Assembly: GCA_034437695.1 (NCBI GenBank)
Contig: DAOTTJ010000479.1
Span: forward strand, 1-32,728
Direction: 5' to 3'
Origin: Paraktedonobacter sp034437695
Lineage (GTDB): Bacteria > Chloroflexota > Ktedonobacteria > Ktedonobacterales > Ktedonobacteraceae
DNA: 32,728 nt
Of the stretch, positions 1 through 7,200 are shown piece after piece. Positions within the stretch are counted from its first letter, which is position 1, and every line of letters starts with the position of its first letter. The position numbers and the translations under genes are program-made. The notes under the pieces were generated by a model. That model searched no databases, had not been told where the DNA came from, and worked only from the letters and a program-made list of their open reading frames with translations.

Positions 1-684
1 CGTGCCGTAGAGCAGGCGTTTAGCGGCTGAGACATAGCCACCGCCGGGCGAAGTAATTTTGTGTACCCGTGGAATCGTCGCAGTGCCGTAGGCCAGTGCG
101 GCGATGGCCTGGACGCCCCCGACGCGGTAGATTTCATGGACGCCGCACAGGTCGGCTGCGACCAGCGAGGCGGCGTCTACCGAGCCATCGGGCGCAGGGG
201 GAGTGCAGATTACAATGCGCGGGACGCCCGCGATTTTGGCCGGGACGGCGAGCATATAGAGCACAGAGGGGAAGGAGCCTTTGCCGCGTGGGACGTAGAG
301 GCCTACCGACGTAATCGGTGTGATCTGTTCGCCCGCGATTACACCGGGTGCGACCTCGGTAAACCATTGCTCGTGAGGCAATTGCTTGGAGTGGAACTTG
401 CGTACATTAGTGATGGCGGACTCTAGCGCCTTTTTGACGTTAGGATCGAGCCTGATGTGGGCTTCAGCTATCTCCTCAGGAGTGACGCGCAGGCCAGCGG
501 GGGTGAGCTGAACCGAGTCGAATTGCGCGGTAAACTCGATGATTGCTTCGTCGCCACGCGTTTTGACCGCTTGAATGAGCGGACGCACGTAGTCGAGCAG
601 ATCGTCGATCTCCTGTTCAGCGCGGCGTAAGAGGCGTTTTCGCTGTGTTGGGTCCAGAGTAGCCAGTTCATAAAAATGGATCAT
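1..684 (-). CDS. hisD: Histidinol dehydrogenase, N-terminal part (cut by window edge)
   Basis: HisD oxidises L-histidinol to L-histidine in two NAD-dependent steps, the last reactions of histidine synthesis, in the cytoplasm. I translated the minus strand from the ATG at 684 and got 228 residues open to the window edge. They begin MIHFYELATLD and contain the HisD blocks GLYVPRGKGSFPSVLYM (about residues 140-156) and VGGVQAIAALAYGT (about 196-209). The zinc and catalytic histidines lie further on and are outside the window. The start overlaps the stop of the upstream hisI gene in an ATGA, so the two are probably translationally coupled. It is the last visible gene of the operon. hisB and hisC may follow it beyond the edge. 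Confidence 0.95.
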   Translation of the reverse strand, partial: MIHFYELATLDPTQRKRLLRRAEQEIDDLLDYVRPLIQAVKTRGDEAIIEFTAQFDSVQLTPAGLRVTPEEIAEAHIRLDPNVKKALESAITNVRKFHSKQLPHEQWFTEVAPGVIAGEQITPITSVGLYVPRGKGSFPSVLYMLAVPAKIAGVPRIVICTPPAPDGSVDAASLVAADLCGVHEIYRVGGVQAIAALAYGTATIPRVHKITSPGGGYVSAAKRLLYGT

Positions 685-1634
685 GAATTTTCTTTCTCGT
701 TTTCAGGTTGCGGCGGGGGTGAATAGACCAGGCCTTTTTTGCGCATCTGCATTATATCATATTCGGCGGGTGCGAGCGGACTGATCGCGGCCTCGGCGCA
801 GGTGCGACCGATGGTAGTAAAGCCAAGCGTGAGGCCCTGGATGAGGTCTGTGCGTTGCGGCGAGATAATCAGGTTAAGGCACTCCTCGGCCTGCTCGAAG
901 GTTTGTGGCGTGGTGATGGTATACCCGCGCAGGATAGCCTCGTGTGGTTTGACCTCGTCGTACCTGATATTGCTGGTAGTAGCCAGCAGCATCAGCCAGT
1001 AGCCGACCTGGCTGGCCTCCAGGACCGTATCGGCCTGGCGTCCGGTGTGGACATGTGTTCCGGCCTGTACATCGGCCAGTTCCTGTAGCTCGTCGCCCAG
1101 GCGGGCGGCCAGATAGTCGAAGCTGGGTTCTTGAAGCAGGCGTGAGGTATTGGATTCATCGCTCATATCGTGGTCGCGCAGGTAGATATACGCCGCGTAG
1201 AGCTGGCGCATATAGGTTTCAAGCTGCTGGTACTCCTCGGCTGTGAGTGTGGATGGAGCGGGTTGCGCGTAGACCTGTGCGGGATCGAAGCGAGGCTCGG
1301 CGATAGTCTGGTAGCTCTCATCGGGGAGGAGCTGGCGATAGTAGCAGCTATAATGTCCGGTGTGGCAGGCACCGGGTCCATGCTGGACCACTTTCAGGAG
1401 CAGGCTATTTTCTTCACAGTTGATATAGACTCCGCGAACTTCCTGGACATTGCCAGATTGCTCGCCTTTGCGCCAGATAGCGTTGCGTGAGCGGCTGAAG
1501 AGGTGAGTAAAGCCAGTTTCGCGGGTCAGGCGATACGCTTCGGCGTTCATAAAAGCCATCATCAACACCTCGCCGCTCTCTGCGTCCTGAATGACAGCTG
1601 GAATTAAGCCCTGGCGGTCAAATTGTAGCGTCAT
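681..1634 (-). CDS. hisI: Phosphoribosyl-AMP cyclohydrolase with divergent HisE-like C-terminal region
   Basis: The N-terminal part (about 1-110) is HisI, which opens the purine ring of phosphoribosyl-AMP. The zinc cysteines are present: C73, C90 in ACHTG and C97 in SCYYR. The usual acidic motif D-C-D-x-D reads N72-C-E-E-N76, so its aspartates are replaced. The C-terminal part (about 135-220) resembles the phosphoribosyl-ATP pyrophosphatase HisE. It keeps an ExxE (DELQE, 181-185), but the later ExxD is EASQ (206-209), so one metal ligand is Gln. About 100 further residues (220-317) match nothing I recognise. At 317 residues it is longer than usual HisIE proteins (about 200-220). It overlaps hisF and hisD by ATGA. 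I am sure of HisI, less sure that the HisE half is active. Confidence 0.88.
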   Translation of the reverse strand: MTLQFDRQGLIPAVIQDAESGEVLMMAFMNAEAYRLTRETGFTHLFSRSRNAIWRKGEQSGNVQEVRGVYINCEENSLLLKVVQHGPGACHTGHYSCYYRQLLPDESYQTIAEPRFDPAQVYAQPAPSTLTAEEYQQLETYMRQLYAAYIYLRDHDMSDESNTSRLLQEPSFDYLAARLGDELQELADVQAGTHVHTGRQADTVLEASQVGYWLMLLATTSNIRYDEVKPHEAILRGYTITTPQTFEQAEECLNLIISPQRTDLIQGLTLGFTTIGRTCAEAAISPLAPAEYDIMQMRKKGLVYSPPPQPENEKENS

Positions 1635-2395
1635 GGTCGTATCGTCACTCCCTTGTTCTGCAAGTATAGTTTGACTTCGCGAATACTAAACTGGCCGAAG
1701 TGGAAAATCGAGGCTGCCAGGACAGCGTCGGCTCCGCCGTCTGTGACGCCTTCGTAGATATGTGCAAGCGTTCCGACGCCGCCCGAGGCGATGACGGGGA
1801 CCGAGACTGTGCTGGTGATCATCCTGGTTAGCGCCAGATCGTAGCCCTGCTGAGTGCCGTCGCGGTCCATGCTGGTCAGCAGGATCTCGCCAGCGCCCAG
1901 TTCCACGCCGTGTACGGCCCAGGCCAGGACATCCAGGCCTGTGGGGGTACGTCCGCCGTGGATATAGACCTCATAGCCGCAGGGCATAGCCGGGTTGCTG
2001 CGGGCGTCGATTGCCAGCACGATACACTGTGAGCCAAATTGTTCGGCTCCCTGGTGAAGGAGTGTGGGGTGCTGAACGGCGGCAGTGTTGAGCGAGGTCT
2101 TGTCAGCGCCTGAGGCCAGCGTGGCGCGGATATCGTTGATGCCGCGAATGCCCCCTCCGACAGTCACGGGGATAAAGACCTGCTCGGCCACGCGGCGCAC
2201 CACATCGAGCATAGTCTGGCGTTGTTCATACGAAGCGGTAATATCCAGAAAGGTCAGCTCGTCAGCGCCCTCCGCGTTATAGTAGGCGGCAAGCTCGACC
2301 GGGTCGCCGGCATCGCGCAGATTGACGAAACTGACGCCCTTGACCACGCGCCCGGCTTTGACATCCAGGCAGGGAATGATGCGTCTGGTTAGCAT
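1631..2395 (-). CDS. hisF: Imidazole glycerol phosphate synthase, cyclase subunit
   Basis: HisF takes ammonia from HisH and converts PRFAR into imidazole glycerol phosphate and AICAR. The 254-residue product has the normal length for this (βα)8 barrel. The two catalytic aspartates are at their usual positions: D11 in IIPCLDVKAG and D130 in LAIDARS. The phosphate-binding loops VTVGGGIRG (about 78-86) and VIASGGVG are present. The start ATG lies inside the end of hisA (7-base overlap), and the stop overlaps the hisI start (ATGA). Together with HisH encoded in the same operon it should form the heterodimeric synthase. Confidence 0.97.
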   Translation of the reverse strand: MLTRRIIPCLDVKAGRVVKGVSFVNLRDAGDPVELAAYYNAEGADELTFLDITASYEQRQTMLDVVRRVAEQVFIPVTVGGGIRGINDIRATLASGADKTSLNTAAVQHPTLLHQGAEQFGSQCIVLAIDARSNPAMPCGYEVYIHGGRTPTGLDVLAWAVHGVELGAGEILLTSMDRDGTQQGYDLALTRMITSTVSVPVIASGGVGTLAHIYEGVTDGGADAVLAASIFHFGQFSIREVKLYLQNKGVTIRP

Positions 2396-3147
2396 GGTTC
2401 GCTCCCCATTTCGTTGGACTGTTCGTCTTCAATCAGGTGGATAGCCCTTGCGAGGTCGATTGCTCCGTTGTAGATGGCTTTGCCAATAATCGCGCCTTCG
2501 ATCTTTAGCTCGGCCAGTTTTTGCAGATCGGCCAGAGAGCTGACGCCGCCTGCGGCGATCAATTGTGTCCCCGTGCCTTTCGTTGTCTCCAGCATCTCGC
2601 GCAGTGCCAGGCGATTGGGACCCTGCATTGCGCCATCGCGGGCAATATCGGTATAAATGAAGCGGTGAACGCCACCTGCGACCAACTCGCGGGCCAGTGT
2701 GGTCGCTTTGACGGTCGACATTTCGCGCCAGCCGCTGATCGCGACCAGACCGTCGCGGGCATCCAGGCCGACGACAATACTGTTGCCCCAGCATTGCAGC
2801 GCCTGGTCCAGCAGCTCGCGGTCGGTGACCACGATCGTGCCGAGGATGGCGCGTTCAGCGCCGCTGGCGAGCGTCTGCTCGATAGCGGCGAGGGTGCGCA
2901 GACCGCCGCCCACCTGGACCTTGAGGGTAGTTGCCTGACAGATGCGGGCGATAAGTGAGCTATTGACCGGGTGGCCAGCTTTTGCGCCGTCCAGATCGAC
3001 GATATGCAGCCAGCTTGCGCCCGCGTCTTGCCAGCGCAGCGCCATCTCGACCGGATCGGCTGAATATGTAGTGACCCGGTCGTAGTCGCCCTGATACAGG
3101 CGTACGCACTGGCCAGCTTTGAGATCGAGCGCGGGATAGAGGATCAT
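2389..3147 (-). CDS. hisA: ProFAR isomerase (phosphoribosylformimino-AICAR-P isomerase)
   Basis: HisA is the (βα)8-barrel isomerase that converts ProFAR to PRFAR, the substrate of HisF-HisH. I chose the ATG at 3147 (MILYPALDLKAGQ) over one four codons upstream. It overlaps the hisH stop in ATGA, as at other junctions here, and it puts the catalytic Asp at residue 8, its normal position. The second catalytic Asp is D129 in VVGLDARDG. The phosphate loop VQVGGGLR (about 78-85) and the AAGGVSS motif near the end are visible. Length (252) is normal. The stop lies 7 bases inside hisF. Confidence 0.96.
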   Translation of the reverse strand: MILYPALDLKAGQCVRLYQGDYDRVTTYSADPVEMALRWQDAGASWLHIVDLDGAKAGHPVNSSLIARICQATTLKVQVGGGLRTLAAIEQTLASGAERAILGTIVVTDRELLDQALQCWGNSIVVGLDARDGLVAISGWREMSTVKATTLARELVAGGVHRFIYTDIARDGAMQGPNRLALREMLETTKGTGTQLIAAGGVSSLADLQKLAELKIEGAIIGKAIYNGAIDLARAIHLIEDEQSNEMGSEPC

Positions 3148-3755
3148 GAGCGCACCCACTTTACAAAGTTAGTCAGCATTTGCAGACCAGGTGTGCCGCT
3201 TTTCTCCGGGTGAAACTGCGTTCCCCAGACGCGCTCGGTGACGATCACGCTGCAATAGGGCGAGCCGTAGTCGGTCGTAGCGGCTACCCCGGACTGATCG
3301 AAAGGCTCGACATAATACGAGTGAGCGAAGTAGAAATAGCTATCTGCCGGGATCTGCGCGAAAATGGCCAACTTGTGGGCTTGAGTGGGACAGACCTGGT
3401 TCCAGCCCATGTGGGGGATCTTGGGTCCTGATGGGATGCGCCGCACCTCGCCTCTGAACAGCTTGAGACCGTCTACCTCGCCCTCCGCGTGGTGGTCGGC
3501 GAGGAGCTGCATGCCGAGGCAGATGCCCAGAAACGGTTTGCCGCTATAGGTAGCCTGACGGATGGCCTCATCCAGGCCTTGCGCGGTCATCCGGGCCATC
3601 GCGGCTCCGGCTGAACCGACGCCTGGCAAGACAACTGCCTCGGCTTCCTGTAAGAGCTGCGGATTATCAGTGACCTGTACGCTGGCTCCCACGTGTTCCA
3701 GAGCGCGGGCGATGCTATGCATATTGCCTGCGCCATAATCAACAATTGCGATCAT
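3144..3755 (-). CDS. hisH: Imidazole glycerol phosphate synthase, glutamine amidotransferase subunit
   Basis: HisH hydrolyses glutamine and channels ammonia to HisF. The 203-residue class I amidotransferase is complete. It starts MIAIVDYGAGN, carries the oxyanion-region motif LPGVGS (43-48), the nucleophile C79 in FLGICLGMQ, and the catalytic pair H182/E184 in QFHPEKSG. It overlaps the upstream HAD-kinase fusion gene and the downstream hisA gene by 4 bases each. Nothing unusual was seen in the protein itself. Confidence 0.97.
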   Translation of the reverse strand: MIAIVDYGAGNMHSIARALEHVGASVQVTDNPQLLQEAEAVVLPGVGSAGAAMARMTAQGLDEAIRQATYSGKPFLGICLGMQLLADHHAEGEVDGLKLFRGEVRRIPSGPKIPHMGWNQVCPTQAHKLAIFAQIPADSYFYFAHSYYVEPFDQSGVAATTDYGSPYCSVIVTERVWGTQFHPEKSGTPGLQMLTNFVKWVRS

Positions 3756-6112
3756 TGCGTCTCCTTCCAGGGGTCAAGTCCGCTGTTACCCAACTGTATG
3801 GCCTGAGCGAGGCCGAGCCAGCCAACCTGTGGAACTCGCTTCTCCTGGTCAAACAGATTGACCGTGAGGAGTGGGCAACACATCAGGGCCAGTCTCAGGA
3901 TAGCCGACCAATCTTCCGGTAGCGCACCCAGCGCTTCCAGGCGGGTCAGCAGCGGTTGTAGCAAGTGCTCCTGTTTCACCTGGAGCAGCGCCCGGCGGAT
4001 CGGTGTCAGGCTATAGTTATGCTCAACGGCGAGCTGGTCTGATGTCAACTGCACGGAGATCTGTAGATCCCGAGCAATCTCCTGGGGAAAGTACATCCAC
4101 ATAGCAAAGATATTATGAAAGAGCGGCTTGACAATGTCCAGCAGAGGTGAGTGGCGACCGGCGAAGGCCGGATCAAAATAGAGATAGCGAGCAGGCACTT
4201 TGTTGGTTTCCAGAAAGACATTGCCAAAGTGGGCATCGCCGTGGCCGATGACCGTAGCGGTCATGCGTGCTGGATGGAGGACCGTGCGGCCCTGAGCGAC
4301 CAGTTCGGCCAGCGTATAGGGTTGTTGTACGCCATTGATGGTCCAATGGAGGTTTTGCACCTGAGCGAAGGGCAGGCTTAGAGCGGACGCGGGCAGCGGG
4401 AGCATTTTTCCCAGATAAAATTCCTGAAAGCGGCCGACCAGGCGGTGCCAGAAAAGCTGGTGGACCGGTGCACCGCTACTATCTTGTGCAGGCTCGAAGG
4501 TTTGCTCGTAGATAGCTAAGAGTTGCTGGCAGGACTGGCGTTCGGCGGCGACCAGCAGTGCCGCGTCGAGACCCGTGGGCAAGGGCTGGTCGGTCTCCTG
4601 AGCACGCAACAGATCAAACATCACTGGCCACTTGATCACCGGATAGATCACCATCTGGCGTTCGCGCTCGTGGACCAGGTGGAGTGGTTGTACCACGTTA
4701 TAGCCGGCCTGTTCGAGCTGCTGGGCGTGGTAGTATTCGTGGAGCACGCCGTGTTCTTCGACGTGTGTTTTAAAGAAAAATTCTGCGCCAGCGCTCTGAT
4801 AGATGCCATTAAACGAATTCAGCGAAACCGCGCGTGGTATCAGTTGCACGCGCTCAGTAGAGAGGTCCATATGGCGGGCAAACCAGAGGCGTAAGAGCTG
4901 TTCAGCCGTCTCGCGCTGAGTAAACTGCAACTGTTGGATCGTCGTCAGGGCATCGAGTCGGCTCAGCAGAGCGGGCAGGAGGGTAATATCATCGATGACC
5001 AGATCGGGCTGACTGCGCAGCAGGAGTTCGCGAGCTTCGGGTGAATGAGAGCCGGTCAGGACAGCGATAGTCAGGCCGCCGGCTGCGCGTCCGCCGAGAA
5101 TATCGCTGGTAGAATCGCCTACTACTATAAACGGTGTGTGGGATGGACCAGGTTGTGTGCCTGTCATGATCGCCAGAGCCTCTGTGCGGTCGATTGCGGC
5201 CCAAAAATGGAAGGGGTGTGGCTTGCCTAGAGCGAGCGGTTGTCGCTGGTGTAGGGTCTCTTCGCCCCATAGAACGGCATCGTAGGTACCGAGGTGATGT
5301 TCGTCGAAATAGCGCAGGAGATCGTACTTCGCCAGGGGCAGAGCGGCCTCCTGCGCGACGCGTCCGCTGGCGATGCCGAGCACATAGCCGCGAGTTGTCA
5401 GCAGTGCGAGCGTCTGGCGTACCTCGTCGGGTGGCAAGAGAGGCTCTTCAAAGAAGATACAGCCGGGTTTGCCGGGCTGGGTGGGCGCGTGTGCGTAGGT
5501 ACGCGTATAGAGGGTATCGCCTAGCAGCCATTCCTGAAAGATATCCTGGCAGAAGCGCCAGAAGCGCTCGTGGCGGGAGAAAACACCATTGACCGGGTAG
5601 CCGAGGCTGGTGCTGGCAAAGGCGTCAAGGCGTTCGAGCAGTTCAAGGCCGACTGCGCCCTGAAAAATCGGCTGGTCAAAGGGATGATTGCTCAGCCACG
5701 TCTGGTGCAGAGTCGCGCAGATCTCCGGCCAGGACTCCCTGAGCGTCGTCACCTGCTCGCGCAGCGCGGTCAGCCAGGAGGCGTCCCACGGTTGTAGCGG
5801 TTGCAGCAGTGAACTGCGGGGGAGCTGGGCGAGCAGCGCGATCAGATGCAGGCAGACAGTGGCATAGCAGGTATCCCAATTTGAATTGAGCGAGCGGGCT
5901 TTGAAGCTGAAAATCAGCCACGAGGGAAAGGTTAAGCGACTGAGCGAGCGACTTTCTGAGGCGGACGTAGCTACGCGATAGTCCGAGTCGCTGGCGAGCT
6001 GCCAGTAGCGTGGACTATACAGCAGCTCGTGCAGGGTAAGGCCGGCGCAATCCCAGTAGGATTCCTCGCTCGTAATCACGCCGTCCAGATCGAATAGAAT
6101 CAGATTCTTCAA
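3752..6112 (-). CDS. HAD-family phosphatase fused to an aminoglycoside-phosphotransferase-like kinase domain
   Basis: The 786-residue protein has two enzyme domains. Residues 1-385 form a HAD hydrolase: motif I FDLDGVIT (D8, D10), a long helical cap (about 15-230), motif II Ser in GIASGR (S249), motif III Lys in GKPHP (K297), and motif IV VGDSTSDI (D333, D337). Residues 400-786 look like an APH/choline-kinase fold: candidate ATP Lys in FFFKTH (K448), catalytic loop HGDAHFGN (H624, D626, N631), and metal-binding FDPAFAG (D647). All key residues look intact. The start is a TTG inside the hisG stop (TTGA), and the stop overlaps hisH, so it is translated within the histidine operon. The HAD half could supply histidinol-phosphate phosphatase activity, since no hisN or phosphatase-type hisB is visible. 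That is inference, and it does not explain the kinase half. Substrates are unknown. Confidence 0.85.
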   Translation of the reverse strand: MKNLILFDLDGVITSEESYWDCAGLTLHELLYSPRYWQLASDSDYRVATSASESRSLSRLTFPSWLIFSFKARSLNSNWDTCYATVCLHLIALLAQLPRSSLLQPLQPWDASWLTALREQVTTLRESWPEICATLHQTWLSNHPFDQPIFQGAVGLELLERLDAFASTSLGYPVNGVFSRHERFWRFCQDIFQEWLLGDTLYTRTYAHAPTQPGKPGCIFFEEPLLPPDEVRQTLALLTTRGYVLGIASGRVAQEAALPLAKYDLLRYFDEHHLGTYDAVLWGEETLHQRQPLALGKPHPFHFWAAIDRTEALAIMTGTQPGPSHTPFIVVGDSTSDILGGRAAGGLTIAVLTGSHSPEARELLLRSQPDLVIDDITLLPALLSRLDALTTIQQLQFTQRETAEQLLRLWFARHMDLSTERVQLIPRAVSLNSFNGIYQSAGAEFFFKTHVEEHGVLHEYYHAQQLEQAGYNVVQPLHLVHERERQMVIYPVIKWPVMFDLLRAQETDQPLPTGLDAALLVAAERQSCQQLLAIYEQTFEPAQDSSGAPVHQLFWHRLVGRFQEFYLGKMLPLPASALSLPFAQVQNLHWTINGVQQPYTLAELVAQGRTVLHPARMTATVIGHGDAHFGNVFLETNKVPARYLYFDPAFAGRHSPLLDIVKPLFHNIFAMWMYFPQEIARDLQISVQLTSDQLAVEHNYSLTPIRRALLQVKQEHLLQPLLTRLEALGALPEDWSAILRLALMCCPLLTVNLFDQEKRVPQVGWLGLAQAIQLGNSGLDPWKETQ

Positions 6113-7197
6113 CTTTGTCTCTGCAATCGTTCGCGCAGGGTGCGCACATTTAACGACTCTTCACGGAAGCGATAAGTCAGTGGAGTAATGTTAATATCGG
6201 TTGCGCCAGCTTTGCGCAGGACATTGACAATCTCCAGCATACGGGCAGCCTCATCGTTTTTGAGACCGATAACCCCAGAGAGAGTATACCAGCAGCCTTT
6301 CTGTCTTGCCTGAGGATTTGGTTCGAGACTACCGATGCGCAGCTCAATGTCGGTTTGCAGAGCTTGCAGGCTGACATTTAACTGGCGTACGTGGTATTCA
6401 AGCGTCTCCAGATTATCTCCTACCAGCGAGGCAGTCAACAGGGAGCGGTTGCGGGCCTGGATGCGGGCCTCGATCAGTTCCAGCATAATCTCGGCCTGGC
6501 GGTGAGCAAGCGCATTTTCGCGTAGCAGGCGGGCGTTGGCGATCAGACAGGACTGAGAGTGGAGGATTGCGCCATCGCTCAGGAGTTTGAGGCGATTTTC
6601 GCGCAGCGTCGTGCCAGTCTCGGTCAGATCGACAATCATATCGGCAGTATCGGTCAGGGGAGCGGCCTCCAGAGCGCCGTGGGTTGAGATCAACTTAAAG
6701 TGAGTGATCCCATGTTTGCGCAGAAAGCGGGCGGTTAGAATCGGGTATTTGGTTGCCACGCGCAGTCCGCGCTGCTTGTGGGTCTGATAGTAGCCAGCGA
6801 GGTGCCAGAGATCGGCCATATTGCTGACATCGATCCAATTTTCCGGGACCTCCACCACCAGGCGGCAGCGGCCATATTCGAGATCGCGCAGCAGGACTAT
6901 CAGATCGCTGTGGTCGTGTTCCTCTTCCTGCTCATCGTCGCCATAGCCGCGGTGTTCGGCCAGGAGATCGTAGCCGGTGATGCCTAAGACAGCGTCGCCA
7001 TCCTCGACCAGGGCTGGGATATCGGCGACGCGCTGAAAGACCACCCCGAGGTCGGGCATACTATTGATGCGGGCCAGGTATTGGCGTGGATTTTTGCGGT
7101 TGACCTTCATCCCGCACTCTGCCAGGAATGCGGACGTTGCGGTCTCCAGTGCTCCCTTGCTGGGAAGCGCCAGGCGTATCTCTGGTTCGGCAGGCAT
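6109..7197 (-). CDS. hisG: ATP phosphoribosyltransferase (long-form-like, with C-terminal regulatory region)
   Basis: HisG joins ATP and PRPP in the first, feedback-controlled step of histidine synthesis. The catalytic part spans about residues 6-245. It starts IRLALPSKGALE, and the PRPP-binding signature reads IVDLTETGTTL (188-198). A charged stretch rich in Asp, Glu and His at about 86-98 is an insertion. Residues about 296-345 (GCWYTLSGVIGL ... LRKAGATDINI) resemble the ACT-like regulatory domain of long-form HisG. At 362 residues it is longer than short-form HisG (about 210) and typical long-form (about 290-300). It starts 3 bases after the stop of the upstream HisS/HisZ-like gene, with AAGGA within that gene's end as a likely ribosome site. 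The stop overlaps the HAD-kinase start. Confidence 0.93.
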   Translation of the reverse strand: MPAEPEIRLALPSKGALETATSAFLAECGMKVNRKNPRQYLARINSMPDLGVVFQRVADIPALVEDGDAVLGITGYDLLAEHRGYGDDEQEEEHDHSDLIVLLRDLEYGRCRLVVEVPENWIDVSNMADLWHLAGYYQTHKQRGLRVATKYPILTARFLRKHGITHFKLISTHGALEAAPLTDTADMIVDLTETGTTLRENRLKLLSDGAILHSQSCLIANARLLRENALAHRQAEIMLELIEARIQARNRSLLTASLVGDNLETLEYHVRQLNVSLQALQTDIELRIGSLEPNPQARQKGCWYTLSGVIGLKNDEAARMLEIVNVLRKAGATDINITPLTYRFREESLNVRTLRERLQRQS

Positions 7198-7200
7198 AAT

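Noticed and set aside
5194..5592. Long open frames on the plus strand opposite the HAD-kinase gene.
   Set aside because: Arg-rich, low-complexity translations typical of frames opposite a GC-rich gene.
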